Below are positions 8,401 to 17,102 of a stretch of 64,000 nt of DNA, one piece after another. Source of the stretch: Streptomyces sp. NBC_01498 (GTDB lineage Bacteria; Actinomycetota; Actinomycetes; Streptomycetales; Streptomycetaceae); NCBI RefSeq assembly GCF_036327775.1, contig NZ_CP109598.1, positions 62,001-126,000 on the forward strand. Direction: 5' to 3'. The notes under the pieces are model-generated. The model ran no database searches. It was not told the origin of the DNA and worked only from the letters and a program-made list of their open reading frames with translations. A program made the translations under genes and the position numbers. Within the stretch, counting starts at the first letter, position 1, and each line of letters starts with the position of its first letter.

Positions 8401-8889
8401 GGCGGTCGCTCGTCCTTTCGGTGTCATGGGCGCGAGGGCGCGCGCGGGTATGCCTCGGCGCGGTGTGCCCAGGTGCGGGAGGTAGGGGAGATACGAGGAG
8501 AGGCAGCGGCGGCGCGGCTTCCGGGCACGCCGGAGGGGCCTCGATCAGGGGCCCGTCCGGCGGGGTCGGCCCGAAGACGTTCCTGCCACGTGCGTTCGTC
8601 ATCAGTATCGGACCGAGGCTATTGATGAGTCCAACACATGCTTGTCACACGATCGATCTCATATCGCGATGGATCCTCGGGGCCCGGTACCCGCGGTACG
8701 CGTGCACGGCGATCGGGGGAACGCGCGGGCCGTGGAGCGGCGGACGTACGAGCGGTGGAACGGCGGTCGTGCGCCGGCCGCGCGTGCGAGGAGGCCGTAC
8801 CGACGGGGGAGTTGACGCGGCCGGTGCCGTGGTGGGCCCGTCGGTACGGTGTCCATGGTGTCCCCGACATCACCTCACCCGTGGGTCGC
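8401..8889. other. Intergenic region with relic LysR-type promoter
   Basis: The stretch between the DsbA-like gene and the SDR gene holds no convincing coding frame. It should contain the promoter of the leftward DsbA-EamA-MFS run. Its one recognisable feature is the LysR-type element at 8630-8675, preceded by TATTGATGA and followed by ATGGATCCTCGG, which looks like a regulator start that is not continued. Confidence 0.5.
8630..8675 (+). promoter_or_regulatory. LysR-type operator/promoter relic, copy B
   Basis: TATTGATGAGTCCAACACAT (from 8620) and the following GTCACACGATCGATC resemble intergenic operators between LysR regulators and their divergent targets. The element aligns to copy A at 4515-4560 at about 32 of 46 positions. 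No regulator gene follows. Whether it still binds a protein is unknown. Confidence 0.35.
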
Positions 8890-9639
8890 TCACTTCGCCT
8901 GCGCGAGGTGGACCGCGTCGGGGCCGGCGGGGAAACGGAGCCGGCCGGTCGTGTCGTGGACGGCCTGCCACACCGTCTCGGCGACGTCGCTCTCCTCGGT
9001 GAACAGGTCCTGGGCCGTGAACGCCTCCATGGCCTTCCTCGCCCACGCCGCGTAGGGCGCCGGGACCAGTTCGTCCGGCGAGGCGCCGTTGGTCGCGGCG
9101 GCGGCGAAGTTCGTCGTCAGACAGGCGCCCGGCTCGACGGTCCTCGCCCGTACGCCGAAGGGGGCGAGTTCGAGCGCGAGGGACGCGGTGAATCCCTCGA
9201 CGGCCATCTTGCTCGCCTTGTAGACGGCCGAGAGCGGCATGTGGCCCAGCACCACACTGGAGGTCACGTTGACGATCACGCCGGAGCCCCGCTCGCGGAA
9301 CTGGGGCAGTACCGCCCGCGTCGTCTCCATCACCCCGAACGTGTTGGTGTCGAAGACCTCCCGCACCCGGGCCGCGGAGGTGCCCTCGAACACGCCGATC
9401 GAGGGGATGCCCGCGTTGTTGACCAGGACGTCGATGGGGCCCGCCGCCTCGAACACGGCGCCGATGGTGTCGGGTTCGGTCACGTCGAGCCCGACGACGC
9501 GGAGGCGGTCCGACTCGGGCAGGACGCCGGCGCGCGGCGTACGCATCGTGGCGACGACGTTCCACCCGCGTGCGTGGAACCAGCGGGCGGTCTCCCGCCC
9601 GTAGCCGGAGGAGGTGCCGGTGATCAGAACGGTCTTCAT
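8890..9639 (-). CDS. Short-chain dehydrogenase/reductase (SDR)
   Basis: A classical SDR of 249 residues: cofactor motif TGTSSGYG near 7, VLVNNAGIP near 73, catalytic Ser in NVTSSVV near 128 and YKASK (Tyr/Lys) near 142. The cofactor is probably NADP(H) because ATMRTPR follows beta-2. The substrate is unknown. The ATG at 9639 has GAGG 7 nt upstream; the frame is open further but without family similarity. The upstream region carries an element (9740-9773) almost repeated before the ABM gene across the AraC regulator gene, so the SDR is very probably a target of that regulator. Confidence 0.85.
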   Translation of the reverse strand: MKTVLITGTSSGYGRETARWFHARGWNVVATMRTPRAGVLPESDRLRVVGLDVTEPDTIGAVFEAAGPIDVLVNNAGIPSIGVFEGTSAARVREVFDTNTFGVMETTRAVLPQFRERGSGVIVNVTSSVVLGHMPLSAVYKASKMAVEGFTASLALELAPFGVRARTVEPGACLTTNFAAAATNGASPDELVPAPYAAWARKAMEAFTAQDLFTEESDVAETVWQAVHDTTGRLRFPAGPDAVHLAQAK

Positions 9640-9739
9640 GAGGAGTCCTCGCGAGGGGAAGGGAACCGTGAGCGGGTTCGGTTTTCCCGCTCCGGGATAG
9701 TGCGCTCTCCCATTGAACGGCTCTGACCTGCGCAAACAG

Positions 9740-9773
9740 TAGAACTATCCTCGCTTCCCCTTGCACGATCCTC
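9740..9773 (-). promoter_or_regulatory. AraC-regulator operator/promoter before the SDR gene
   Basis: On the minus strand it reads GAGGATCGTGCAAG, then eight bases, then AGGATAGTTCTA. The same pattern occurs at 10743-10777 before the ABM gene. The AraC gene lies between the two copies. Conservation in two intergenic regions and location point to the regulator's binding site. Confidence 0.6.
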
Positions 9774-9793
9774 CCTCGTCGTCCACTCTCCGC

Positions 9794-10699
9794 TCAGGGA
9801 AGGACAGCGGCGGAGGCACCCGCGCTGTCCCGGAGACGGGTGGCGTCGAGGCTGGGCGGTGCGCCGAACTGCCGGCGGTACTCGCGGCTGAACTGCGACG
9901 GGTTGTCGTAACCGACCCGAAGACCGACACCGGTGACATCACCCGGGCGGGTCGCGAGGAGCAGCCGGGCCTCCTGCAACCGGATCTGCTTCTGGAACTG
10001 GATGGGGCTCATCGCGGTCACCGCCTGGAAGTTGCGGTAGAACGCGGAGACACTCATGCCGGACAGCCGCGCGACGTCCTCGACCCGGAACGGCTGGGCG
10101 TAGTGCTCGCGGATCCAGCGCACGGCGCGCGAGACGTGGCTGAGACTGCTGTCGGCGAGGCCGAACTGCCGCACGGTCGCGCCCTGTTCACCGGTGATCA
10201 GGCGCCACAGGATCTCGCGCGTGATCAGCGGCGCCAGTACGGCGCGGTCCCGGGGCTCGTCGAGCAGCCGCAGGAGCCGTACCACCGCGTCGAGCAGCGC
10301 CGCCGGGGCGTCACTGACGACGATGCCCGACGGCGTTCCCCCGGCCGTGCGGGGTGTGTCTCCGGGTCCGGCCTCCAGGAGCAGTTCGGCGACGGCGGAC
10401 GGTTCCAGTGTCAGTCCGAACCCGAGGGCCGGTCGCCCGGGATCGATCTGGGTGAACTGTCCGGTGACGGGGAGGTCGACCGACGCGACCAGGTACTGCC
10501 CCGCGCGGTACTCGTAGACGCGGTTGCCCAGGGCGAGCCGTTTGGCGCCCTGGGCGATGACCGCCAGCACCGTGCCGGACGTCGAGGGTGCCGGCGGGTC
10601 CGGGCGGTCGACCCTGGAGATGAGGACGCCGTCGATGGCGGTGGTCCAGTCGGGCCGGGCGTGCCGTGCCAGCAGCGTGCGGAGCTCTGTCAGATCCAT
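9794..10699 (-). CDS. AraC-family regulator with AraC_N domain
   Basis: A 301-residue protein. Residues about 20-170 match the AraC_N cupin-like sensor domain (LAVIAQGAKRLALGNRVYEY, then LVASVDLPVTGQF). Residues about 190-290 form the double helix-turn-helix AraC domain, with FRVEDVARLSGMSVSAFYRNF and VGYDNPSQFSREYRRQFG. Regulators of this type usually activate adjacent oxidoreductase genes in response to small molecules. The ATG at 10699 is chosen because the upstream extension lacks family similarity. The flanking divergent ABM gene and the downstream SDR gene both carry the same upstream element, which supports a local AraC-SDR-ABM regulon. Confidence 0.85.
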   Translation of the reverse strand: MDLTELRTLLARHARPDWTTAIDGVLISRVDRPDPPAPSTSGTVLAVIAQGAKRLALGNRVYEYRAGQYLVASVDLPVTGQFTQIDPGRPALGFGLTLEPSAVAELLLEAGPGDTPRTAGGTPSGIVVSDAPAALLDAVVRLLRLLDEPRDRAVLAPLITREILWRLITGEQGATVRQFGLADSSLSHVSRAVRWIREHYAQPFRVEDVARLSGMSVSAFYRNFQAVTAMSPIQFQKQIRLQEARLLLATRPGDVTGVGLRVGYDNPSQFSREYRRQFGAPPSLDATRLRDSAGASAAVLP

Positions 10700-10742
10700 G
10701 GGTCCATTGCAGCACCGTTGCGTGCCGTGTTCCCGAGGACGC

Positions 10743-10777
10743 GAGGATCGTGCAAGCACGCGAGAGGATCGCTCTAA
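10743..10777 (+). promoter_or_regulatory. AraC-regulator operator/promoter before the ABM gene
   Basis: GAGGATCGTGCAAG, eight bases, GAGGATCGCTCTA, then a start 69 nt downstream. It shares the first 14 bases exactly, and most of the second half, with the element at 9740-9773. TCTAAC may serve as part of the -10 region. Also upstream of, and possibly autoregulating, the AraC gene. Confidence 0.6.
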
Positions 10778-10845
10778 CGTCTCCGCAGGTCAGAGGGGTT
10801 GAATGAAATCACTTCACTCCACCACCTCGGAAGAAGAGGACAGTC

Positions 10846-11163
10846 ATGACCCTCACGTACGGATTCAGCGCCACCCTGACCGCCACCACCGGAAGGGGCG
10901 ACCGGCTGGTCGACCTCCTGCTGACCGGTCTGGACGAGGGGAGCCCGGGTGCGAGCGAGCACTGCGTCGTCTACCTCGTGTCCCGGTCCGCGTCCGCCCC
11001 CGACATCGTCCATGTCACCGAGGGCTGGACGAGCGAGGAGGAGCACCACCGGATCTTCGCCGGTGAGGCCGCGCAGAGCATGGTGGCGCGGATCGGCGAG
11101 TTGCTGGCCGGGGAGCCCGAGTACACCGACTACGTCCCGGTCCGTGGCAAGGCCGCTTTCTGA
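10846..11163 (+). CDS. Antibiotic biosynthesis monooxygenase (ABM)-domain protein
   Basis: A 105-residue protein with the ferredoxin-like ABM fold: a strand at TYGFSATLTA, helix GDRLVDLLLTGL, strand CVVYLVSRS, VHVTEGWTSEEEHHRIF and helix AAQSMVARIGELL. It resembles YgiN-type quinol monooxygenases and other small cofactor-free dimeric oxygenases; its substrate is unknown. AAGAGGA precedes the ATG at 10846. It is divergent from the AraC gene and preceded by the shared operator, so it is probably controlled together with the SDR. Confidence 0.8.
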   Translation: MTLTYGFSATLTATTGRGDRLVDLLLTGLDEGSPGASEHCVVYLVSRSASAPDIVHVTEGWTSEEEHHRIFAGEAAQSMVARIGELLAGEPEYTDYVPVRGKAAF

Positions 11164-11343
11164 GGGCGGGCGAACCGGCGGAGTACGGCGCCGGTACGGC
11201 GGGCGCCTGCTCGCCGCCCTCCTTCGCTTCGTTCCCGGCCGCTGCCCGGGTCCTGCCTGACTCCCGGCCGGCTCCCGCCCGGCTCCTCACGCACGTTGCG
11301 TACCTGACGAACAGTCACCACCCGACGAAGAAAGGGCTCCACC

Positions 11344-12393
11344 ATGACCTCGCCCCGCCCCGGTCTCGACCCCGAACTGCGTACGCTGCTCGCCGGCATG
11401 CCCTTGCGGACGGACCTCGACACCGAGGCGCTCGCCCAGATCCGTCCGTTCTCCTCGGCACCTGTCGAACCGCTGCTCGCCGGTCGTTCCGTCGACCGGC
11501 GCGAGGTCATGGTGGCCGCCGGGGACGGCGCCCGGATACCGCTCTCCGTCTTCGGCCCCGCCCGCGCCGAGAACTCCGCCGACCACGAGAGTTCCACGGA
11601 CCGCGAGAGTCCCGCCGACCACGAGGGTTCCACCGACCGCGAGAGTCCCGCCGGGGCGCCGTGCGTCTACTGGATGCACGGCGGCGGGATGGTCATGGGC
11701 GACCGCTTCTCGCAGATCGACATCCCGCTGGAGTGGCTGGACGAGTTCGGCGCCGTCGTCGTGTCCGTCGACTACCGGCTCGCGCCGGAGGCCACCGGCA
11801 CGACCCTGGTCGAGGACTGCTACCAGGGGCTGCTGTGGATCGCCGAGCACGCCGCCGAACTGGGTGTCGATCCCGGCCGGATCGTCGTCGCCGGTGCCAG
11901 CGCGGGCGGCGGTCTCGCCGCCGGGGTCGCGCTGCTGGCCCGCGACCGAGGCGGCCCGGCTCTCGCCGCCCAGGTGCTGATCTGCCCCATGCTCGACCAC
12001 CGCGGCATCACCGTCTCCAGCGAGCAGTACGCACGCGAACCCGGGGTCTGGACCCGCGAGATGAACGCGTTCGGCTGGCGGTCGCTCCTCGGCGGCATCG
12101 AGGACGAGCAGGTCACCGGCTACCTCTCCCCCGCGGTCGCCGACCAGGTGTCGGGCCTGCCGACCACGTACATCGACGCCGGGTCGGCCGAGGTCTTCCG
12201 TGACGAGGCCGTCGCCTACGCCACCAGGATCTGGGCGGCCGGAGGCCAGGCCGAACTGCACGTCTGGGCGGGCGGGTTCCACGGATTCGACGCCCTGTTC
12301 CCGCAGGCGCCCCTCTCCGTCACGGCCCGCCGGACCCGTACCGACTGGCTCGCCAGAACCCTGAACGAGGAGCGCGCCGCATCGTCTCGATGA
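11344..12393 (+). CDS. Alpha/beta hydrolase, hormone-sensitive lipase/acetyl esterase family, with an internal repeat insert
   Basis: A 349-residue esterase. The HGGG oxyanion motif is in WMHGGGMVMGD near 113, the nucleophile is in VVAGASAGGGLAAG near 180 (GxSAGG), the acid is expected in the TTYIDAGSAEVFRDEA region near 280, and the catalytic His is in WAGGFHGFD near 314. The HSL family hydrolyses short acyl esters; the substrate is unknown. Between the N-terminal cap and the HGGG core lies a hydrophilic insert of two near-identical 12-residue units (D-H-E-x-S-T-D-R-E-S-P-A), encoded by a 36-bp tandem duplication at 11581-11652. No signal peptide. The ATG at 11344 has AAAGGG upstream. Confidence 0.85.
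   Translation: MTSPRPGLDPELRTLLAGMPLRTDLDTEALAQIRPFSSAPVEPLLAGRSVDRREVMVAAGDGARIPLSVFGPARAENSADHESSTDRESPADHEGSTDRESPAGAPCVYWMHGGGMVMGDRFSQIDIPLEWLDEFGAVVVSVDYRLAPEATGTTLVEDCYQGLLWIAEHAAELGVDPGRIVVAGASAGGGLAAGVALLARDRGGPALAAQVLICPMLDHRGITVSSEQYAREPGVWTREMNAFGWRSLLGGIEDEQVTGYLSPAVADQVSGLPTTYIDAGSAEVFRDEAVAYATRIWAAGGQAELHVWAGGFHGFDALFPQAPLSVTARRTRTDWLARTLNEERAASSR
11581..11652 (+). repeat. 36-bp tandem duplication inside the esterase gene
   Basis: 11581-11616 and 11617-11652 differ at only two bases and keep the reading frame. The encoded Asp/Glu/Ser-rich linker lies before the catalytic core. Confidence 0.9.
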
Positions 12394-12558
12394 GACGCGT
12401 GAACCGAGCGGACCAGGCGGCGGAGGGACCGGGGTCTCCGCAGCCGGGCGGCCGGACCCGGGACCGGGCGGTGCGTCGCCCTCGTGCCGGGTCGCCGTGC
12501 CGGTCCGCGCCCTCCGGCGCTGGGCCCGGGGGATGCCGGTGGCGTACGGTTCTGTGCC

Positions 12559-13539
12559 GTGCAGAGAACGCGCCTCGACCTCGCTCGGACAAGGGCAGCT
12601 CGCCAGGTCATCGACCCGGTCTTCCTCGACACTCCGCTGTATCGGTGCGAGGCGCTGGAGCCGGAGCTCGGGTGCGCGGTGAGCGTCAAGCTCGAAACGG
12701 CCAACCCGGTCCGCAGCTTCAAGGGGCGCGGCACCGAGGTCGTCGCGCACCAGCTCGCCGCGGGCGGCTCCCGGGCCGTGGTGTGCGCCAGCGCGGGCAA
12801 CCTCGGCCAGGCCCTCGCCTGGTCCGGTCGCGGCAGGGGGCTGGACGTGACCGTCGTGGCGTCCCGCTTCGCGACCACGGCCAAGCTCGATCGCATCCGC
12901 GCGCTGGGTGCCCGCCTGGAGCTCGTGGACGGTGATCACGAACTGGCCCGTGACAGGGCCTCGGAACTGTCGCGGCACCACGGCATCCGGCTGGTCGAGG
13001 ACAGCCTGGACATCGAGACCTGCGAAGGCGCCGCGACCATCGGGCTCGAACTGGCGGACGCCGCAACGCCGTTCGACACCATTCTGATCGCTCTCGGGGG
13101 CGGGGCGCTGGCCACCGGCGTGGGACGTGTGCTGAAGGCCGTGGTGCCCCACGTCGAGGTGATCTGCGTACAACCGCTCGGCGCACCGGCGATGACCCGC
13201 TCCTGGCACCGACGGCGGGTCGTGACGACCGACTTCACCGACACCATCGCCGACGGTGTCGCCGGCCGGCGTCCCCTCCCCGAGGTCCTGGACGACCTTC
13301 TCCAGGTGGCGGACGACGCCGTCCTGGTCCGGGAGGAGTCCATCGTCGCCGGTATGCGGCTGCTCCTCGACCACGCGGGCCTCGTCGTCGAACCGTCGGC
13401 CGCGCTCGGCATCGCGGCGCTCCTCGAAGACCGCGACCGCTTCGCCGGCCGACACGTCGTCACCGTCGTATGTGGCAGCAACGTCGACATGGACGCCCAT
13501 CGGCGCTGGACCGGCACGGCTCCCCACCGAGGAACCTGA
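12559..13539 (+). CDS. PLP-dependent threonine/serine dehydratase-like enzyme (fold type II)
   Basis: A 326-residue protein with the tryptophan synthase beta/threonine dehydratase fold. The PLP lysine lies in NPVRSFKGRG near 56, the substrate loop is ASAGNLGQALA near 79, and the glycine-rich phosphate loop is LGGGALATG near 180. No ACT regulatory domain follows, so it resembles catabolic or specialised dehydratases or racemases. The likely start is the GTG at 12559; the sequence TACGGT 10 nt before it could be a -10 box, giving a leaderless mRNA. Upstream codons of the same frame show no family similarity. No clear link to neighbours. Confidence 0.78.
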   Translation: MQRTRLDLARTRAARQVIDPVFLDTPLYRCEALEPELGCAVSVKLETANPVRSFKGRGTEVVAHQLAAGGSRAVVCASAGNLGQALAWSGRGRGLDVTVVASRFATTAKLDRIRALGARLELVDGDHELARDRASELSRHHGIRLVEDSLDIETCEGAATIGLELADAATPFDTILIALGGGALATGVGRVLKAVVPHVEVICVQPLGAPAMTRSWHRRRVVTTDFTDTIADGVAGRRPLPEVLDDLLQVADDAVLVREESIVAGMRLLLDHAGLVVEPSAALGIAALLEDRDRFAGRHVVTVVCGSNVDMDAHRRWTGTAPHRGT

Positions 13540-14414
13540 GGGACCGGTACGACTCCCCACCGGTGGACCCGACATCCGAGTGCCGTCGCGATCGGGGCCG
13601 GGCCGCCGACCCGGGACGCGAGCGGGTGGCCGTCATCCCCCGCCCCGCTGTCCCCGGCCGCCTCACCCATTCCTCCTTCACCCCCCGCACCCCGTTCCGT
13701 CATTCCGACGTTCTGCCGTTCTGCCGTTCCGGGCGCCGTACGACGGCCCTCGCGACGGGCGCGCGGCAGCCACCGACTCGTTCCCGACCCCCGCAGCACA
13801 CTCCGGAGGCCCCTTCAAGAGCGCCTCTCCGGACGCATTCGTGTCTCAGAGCGACAGCGTCCAGGGGGCGGAGGCAAAGATTCGGCCATCTCGCATGCAC
13901 GGGCAATTCATTTGAGCATCATGCAAATGCCCCAGTCGGGGAAGCCGTACCGCCCGGAGCAGGAACCCCATCAGGCTCGGCACGCACCAGCCTTGCCGCG
14001 CCGCCGAAGAATTCGCGGACCGCGCGTGTTCATGGTGTGACCCGGCGCGACGGTCTGTAATCAGACTGCGCGCAGGCTCAAACTCGTTGTACGTCACGGG
14101 AGTTCTCGGCACGGACGGCACAAGTCCGGCAGTCTGCGGGAGCTTTGCAGCAAAGCCCTGACGTGCCCTTTTGGAGTGCGGGCGCACGCCGGCTCGTGAG
14201 CCGGAGGCGGCCCGTCCGCGCCAGAAGTGACGCGCGGAGACCCTCCGCCCGTGGACCGGAAGTCGACCTTGCATCCGGAGCCGTGGCGGTCAACGATTCC
14301 ATCCGTGCAGCTTGACAGGTCCACGCCCAGTAACCGCTGGTCGGGGACCTGCACGCACCGACTGCCCCACCCCACCCAACGGGCTGTCCATCCCCCATAT
14401 CTCCGGAGGATCTA
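13540..14414. other. Intergenic region before the protease gene, no gene seen
   Basis: I find no credible coding frame. The stretch holds a pyrimidine-rich part (about 13640-13740), an inverted repeat with arms CATTTG (13909-13914) and CAAATG (13924-13929) in a locally AT-rich patch, and a 15-bp palindrome GCTTTGCAGCAAAGC at 14142-14156. The promoter of the protease gene must lie near its right end; TTGACA at 14312-14317 is a possible -35, without a convincing -10. Confidence 0.5.
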
Positions 14415-15308
14415 GTGAACTTCAAGCGCTTCTCGCCGCTGAACGGCACGTCCAGACGCGCTCGGCTCCTCGCCGTGACGTCCGGCCTGGTGACCGCCGT
14501 CGCGCTCGCGGCCCCCTCGGCCGTCGCCGCGCCGGCCCCCGAGGCCAAGGCGACCGTCTCGCAGCTCGCCGCCGCCAGCTCCGCCGTGCTCAAAGCGGAC
14601 GTGGCCGGCACCGCCTGGTACACCGACGCGAGCACCGGCAAGATCGTCGTGACCGTCGACAGCACCGTGTCCAAGGCCGAACTGGCCGAGGTCAAGGGCG
14701 CGCTGGCCGACTCCAAGGCCGAACTGACGGTCAAGCGCACCAACGGCAAGTTCACCCCGCTGATCGCCGGCGGCGAAGCCATCACGACGAGCGGCAGCCG
14801 CTGTTCGCTCGGCTTCAACGTGTCGGTCGGCGGCGTGGCCCACGCGCTGACCGCCGGTCACTGCACCAACATCGGCGCCAGCTGGTCGATCGGCACGCGC
14901 ACCGGTACCAGCTTCCCGACCAACGACTACGGCATCATCCGCCACTCCAACCCGGCGGCGGCCGACGGCCGGGTCTACCTGTACAACGGCACCTACCAGG
15001 ACATCACGTCGGCGGGCAACGCGTTCGTCGGCCAGTCCGTCCGTCGCAGCGGCAGCACCACGGGCGTCTGGGGCGGTACGGTCACCGGCCTCAACGCCAC
15101 GGTCAACTACGGCGCCAGCGGCATCGTGTACGGCATGATCCAGACCAACGTCTGCGCCGAGCCCGGCGACAGCGGCGGCTCGCTCTTCGCGGGCAGCGTC
15201 GCCCTGGGTCTCACCTCCGGCGGCAGCGGCAACTGCCGCACCGGCGGCACCACGTTCTACCAGCCCGTCACGGAGGCCCTGAGCGTCTACGGCGCCACGG
15301 TCCTCTAA
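14415..15308 (+). CDS. sprA: Streptogrisin A-type secreted serine protease precursor
   Basis: A 297-residue preproprotein. Residues 1 to about 38 form a Sec-type signal (positive RRAR, hydrophobic core, AVAA-AP cleavage). The propeptide follows, with the S1-protease inhibitory prodomain features [17 protein letters not shown] and [13 protein letters not shown]. The mature enzyme begins near IAGGEAITT at about residue 117. The catalytic triad is visible: His in LTAGHC, Asp in TNDYGIIRH and Ser in EPGDSGGS; the Cys pairs typical of streptogrisins are present. It is nearly the textbook streptogrisin A sequence. It acts outside the cell as a chymotrypsin-like digestive protease. The monocistronic unit is closed by a strong hairpin. 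Confidence 0.95.
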   Translation: MNFKRFSPLNGTSRRARLLAVTSGLVTAVALAAPSAVAAPAPEAKATVSQLAAASSAVLKADVAGTAWYTDASTGKIVVTVDSTVSKAELAEVKGALADSKAELTVKRTNGKFTPLIAGGEAITTSGSRCSLGFNVSVGGVAHALTAGHCTNIGASWSIGTRTGTSFPTNDYGIIRHSNPAAADGRVYLYNGTYQDITSAGNAFVGQSVRRSGSTTGVWGGTVTGLNATVNYGASGIVYGMIQTNVCAEPGDSGGSLFAGSVALGLTSGGSGNCRTGGTTFYQPVTEALSVYGATVL

Positions 15309-15341
15309 CCCCACCCGGCACACTCGGGGACACCAACCCTC

Positions 15342-15377
15342 CAGCGGCGGACCGTGGCACCTCACGGTCCGCCGCTG
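15342..15377 (+). terminator. Perfect 15-bp hairpin terminator after the protease gene
   Basis: CAGCGGCGGACCGTG (15342-15356), loop GCACCT, CACGGTCCGCCGCTG (15363-15377). Starts 34 nt after the stop codon. Confidence 0.85.
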
Positions 15378-15442
15378 TCGTGCGCCCACAGCACCCGAAG
15401 CGCTCGCAGTGCTCGCAGTGCCCGACCGACCGACTAATTTTC

Positions 15443-15476
15443 TTGTCTTGACAATTTTTTCTGTCGGTCGCATCCT
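15443..15476 (+). promoter_or_regulatory. Promoter with overlapping palindromic operator for the HTH-SRPBCC pair
   Basis: TTGTCTTGACAA (15443-15454) is an inverted repeat containing a -35 box TTGACA (15448-15453). A possible -10, CATCCT, follows after 17 bp at 15471-15476, only 6 nt before the GTG start, so the transcript is probably leaderless. Position suggests autorepression by the HTH protein. Confidence 0.55.
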
Positions 15477-15482
15477 GAGGGC

Positions 15483-16229
15483 GTGCTGGACATCGCCGTC
15501 ATCGAAGAACCCGCCGCGGCCGAGGCGTCCCTGGACCCGATACGGTCCCGGATCCTCGCCGCCCTCGCCGAGCCCGGCTCGGCCACCATGCTGGCCACCC
15601 GCCTGGGACTGCCCCGGCAGAAGGTCAACTACCACCTCAAGGAACTGGAACGGCACCGGCTGGTCGAGCTCGCCGAGGAGCGACGGCGCGGCAACGTCAC
15701 CGAGCGGGTGTACCGCGCCACCGCGGCCTCCTACGTCATCTCCCCCAGCGCCCTCGGTGCGGTCAGTCCGGATCCCGACCGGTCGCCCGACCAGCTCTCC
15801 GCGCACTGGCTGCTGGCGCTGGGAGCCCGGCTGGTGCAGGAGCTCGGGACCCTTCTGGCGGGCGCGGCACGGGCCCGGCGGCGGATCGCCACCTTCGGCA
15901 TCGGCGCCGAGGTTCGTTTCGCCTCCGCCGCCGACCGTGCGGCCTTCGCCGACGAACTGGCCCGGACGGTGGCGGACCTCGTCGGCCGCTACCACGACGA
16001 GTCCGCCCCCGGGGGACGAACCCACCGTGTGATCGTCGGGCTGCATCAGATCCCCGTCCCGGCGGGAACCCCGGGGCCGTCCCCACACGTACCCGGCGCC
16101 GGGTACGAACCCACCGAAGAACACGGACCGGACGCCGGACACGAACCCACCGGGGAATCCGCAGCGGACGCAGGTCAGGCGCCCGACACGGGACCCGGAC
16201 CCGACGCACGACAGGAACGCCGACCATGA
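15483..16229 (+). CDS. Winged-helix (ArsR-like) regulator
   Basis: A 248-residue protein. The N-terminal HTH spans about residues 16-85 (DPIRSRILAALAEPGSATMLATRLGLPRQ is followed by VNYHLKELERHRLVEL). A middle helical region follows, then a low-complexity tail rich in Pro, Glu, Asp and Gly after about 190. This protein type commonly controls a downstream SRPBCC gene. The GTG at 15483 is the only start that keeps the promoter outside the gene. The stop overlaps the next start (ATGA), so the two are translationally coupled. A palindrome overlapping the -35 box suggests autorepression. The ligand is unknown. Confidence 0.75.
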   Translation: MLDIAVIEEPAAAEASLDPIRSRILAALAEPGSATMLATRLGLPRQKVNYHLKELERHRLVELAEERRRGNVTERVYRATAASYVISPSALGAVSPDPDRSPDQLSAHWLLALGARLVQELGTLLAGAARARRRIATFGIGAEVRFASAADRAAFADELARTVADLVGRYHDESAPGGRTHRVIVGLHQIPVPAGTPGPSPHVPGAGYEPTEEHGPDAGHEPTGESAADAGQAPDTGPGPDARQERRP

Positions 16230-16969
16230 CGCACCCGTTCGAGATCGAGCTGGAGACACTTCTTCCGGCGAGCCCGGAAGAGGTCTGGGAGGCGATCGCG
16301 ACAGGACCGGGGATCGATTCCTGGTTCATGGGCCGCAACGAGGTCGAGCCCCGCGAGGGCGGCGTCGCCGCGATGGACACCGGCGGGCACCGGGAGGAGG
16401 CGGTGGTCACCGCGTACGAGCCCGGCAGGCGCTTCGCGAGCCGCACGGCCACCGGCGACGACGGCCGGTTCATGGCCTTCGAGTATCTGATCGAGGGGCG
16501 GGAGGGCGGCAGCACCGTACTCCGTGTCGTGCACAGCGGACTGCTCGGCGACGACTGGCAGGACGAGTACGACGCGCTGCGCCGGGGCTGGCCCTTCCAT
16601 CTCCACACGCTCCGCGAGTACCTGTCGTACTTCCCGGGCCGCACAGCGGTTCCCGTCTTCGCCATCGTGCCCTCACCCGGCAAGACACCGCGCGAGTTGG
16701 GTGCGGCTCTCGCCCACGGGCTGTCGCTGACGGCCCCGGCGAGCGCCGGCGAGCGGGCGTACGCCCGACCGACCGGTCTGGCACCGCTGGACGGTGACGT
16801 GGTGTGGGCGGACGACGAGCGCATCGGGGTCCGGACCACGGACGGGATCTACACCTTCCACCACGGCTCCGGAGTGGCGCTGATGTTCCATCACCTGTTC
16901 GGACCGGACACGGACGGGGCCGAGAGCGCGTGGCAGCGGTGGCTGAGTGACCTTCTCGCCCGACCGTGA
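16226..16969 (+). CDS. SRPBCC (AHSA1-like) domain protein
   Basis: A 247-residue protein whose first 140 residues form an SRPBCC/AHSA1 domain: FEIELETLLPASPEEVWEAI at the start, WFMGRNEVEPREGG, and LRVVHSGLLGDDWQDEYD before the long C-terminal helix GWPFHLHTLREYLSYF. The remaining 100 residues form a second, less clear domain ending in HHGSGVALMFHHLFG. SRPBCC proteins bind hydrophobic ligands; the specific role is unknown. The start overlaps the stop of the HTH gene. With the DHFR-like gene downstream it forms a trio that is repeated, in fused form, at 19595-21156. Confidence 0.75.
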   Translation: MTHPFEIELETLLPASPEEVWEAIATGPGIDSWFMGRNEVEPREGGVAAMDTGGHREEAVVTAYEPGRRFASRTATGDDGRFMAFEYLIEGREGGSTVLRVVHSGLLGDDWQDEYDALRRGWPFHLHTLREYLSYFPGRTAVPVFAIVPSPGKTPRELGAALAHGLSLTAPASAGERAYARPTGLAPLDGDVVWADDERIGVRTTDGIYTFHHGSGVALMFHHLFGPDTDGAESAWQRWLSDLLARP

Positions 16970-17070
16970 CGGGCGGCACGCGACGGGACAGCCCATGATC
17001 GGCACCACGCACAGCACCGGACGATCAGAAGACAGCACAAGCCGCAGAAGCCGGCAGGAAACGACAACAC

Positions 17071-17102
17071 ACAGCAAGAGACAGCAAGCACGTAACAGCA
17101 AG
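17071..17102 (+). repeat. Three copies of ACAGCAAG in an A-rich leader
   Basis: Copies at 17071-17078, 17081-17088 and 17095-17102 lie in a spacer (about 16990-17119) that is unusually rich in A and poor in T for this genome, immediately before the DHFR-like gene. Confidence 0.6.

Noticed and set aside
13846..14274. A 142-codon minus-strand frame upstream of the protease gene
   Set aside because: Composition is not gene-like, no domain or good start context is seen, and it runs through palindromes and AT-rich intergenic DNA.
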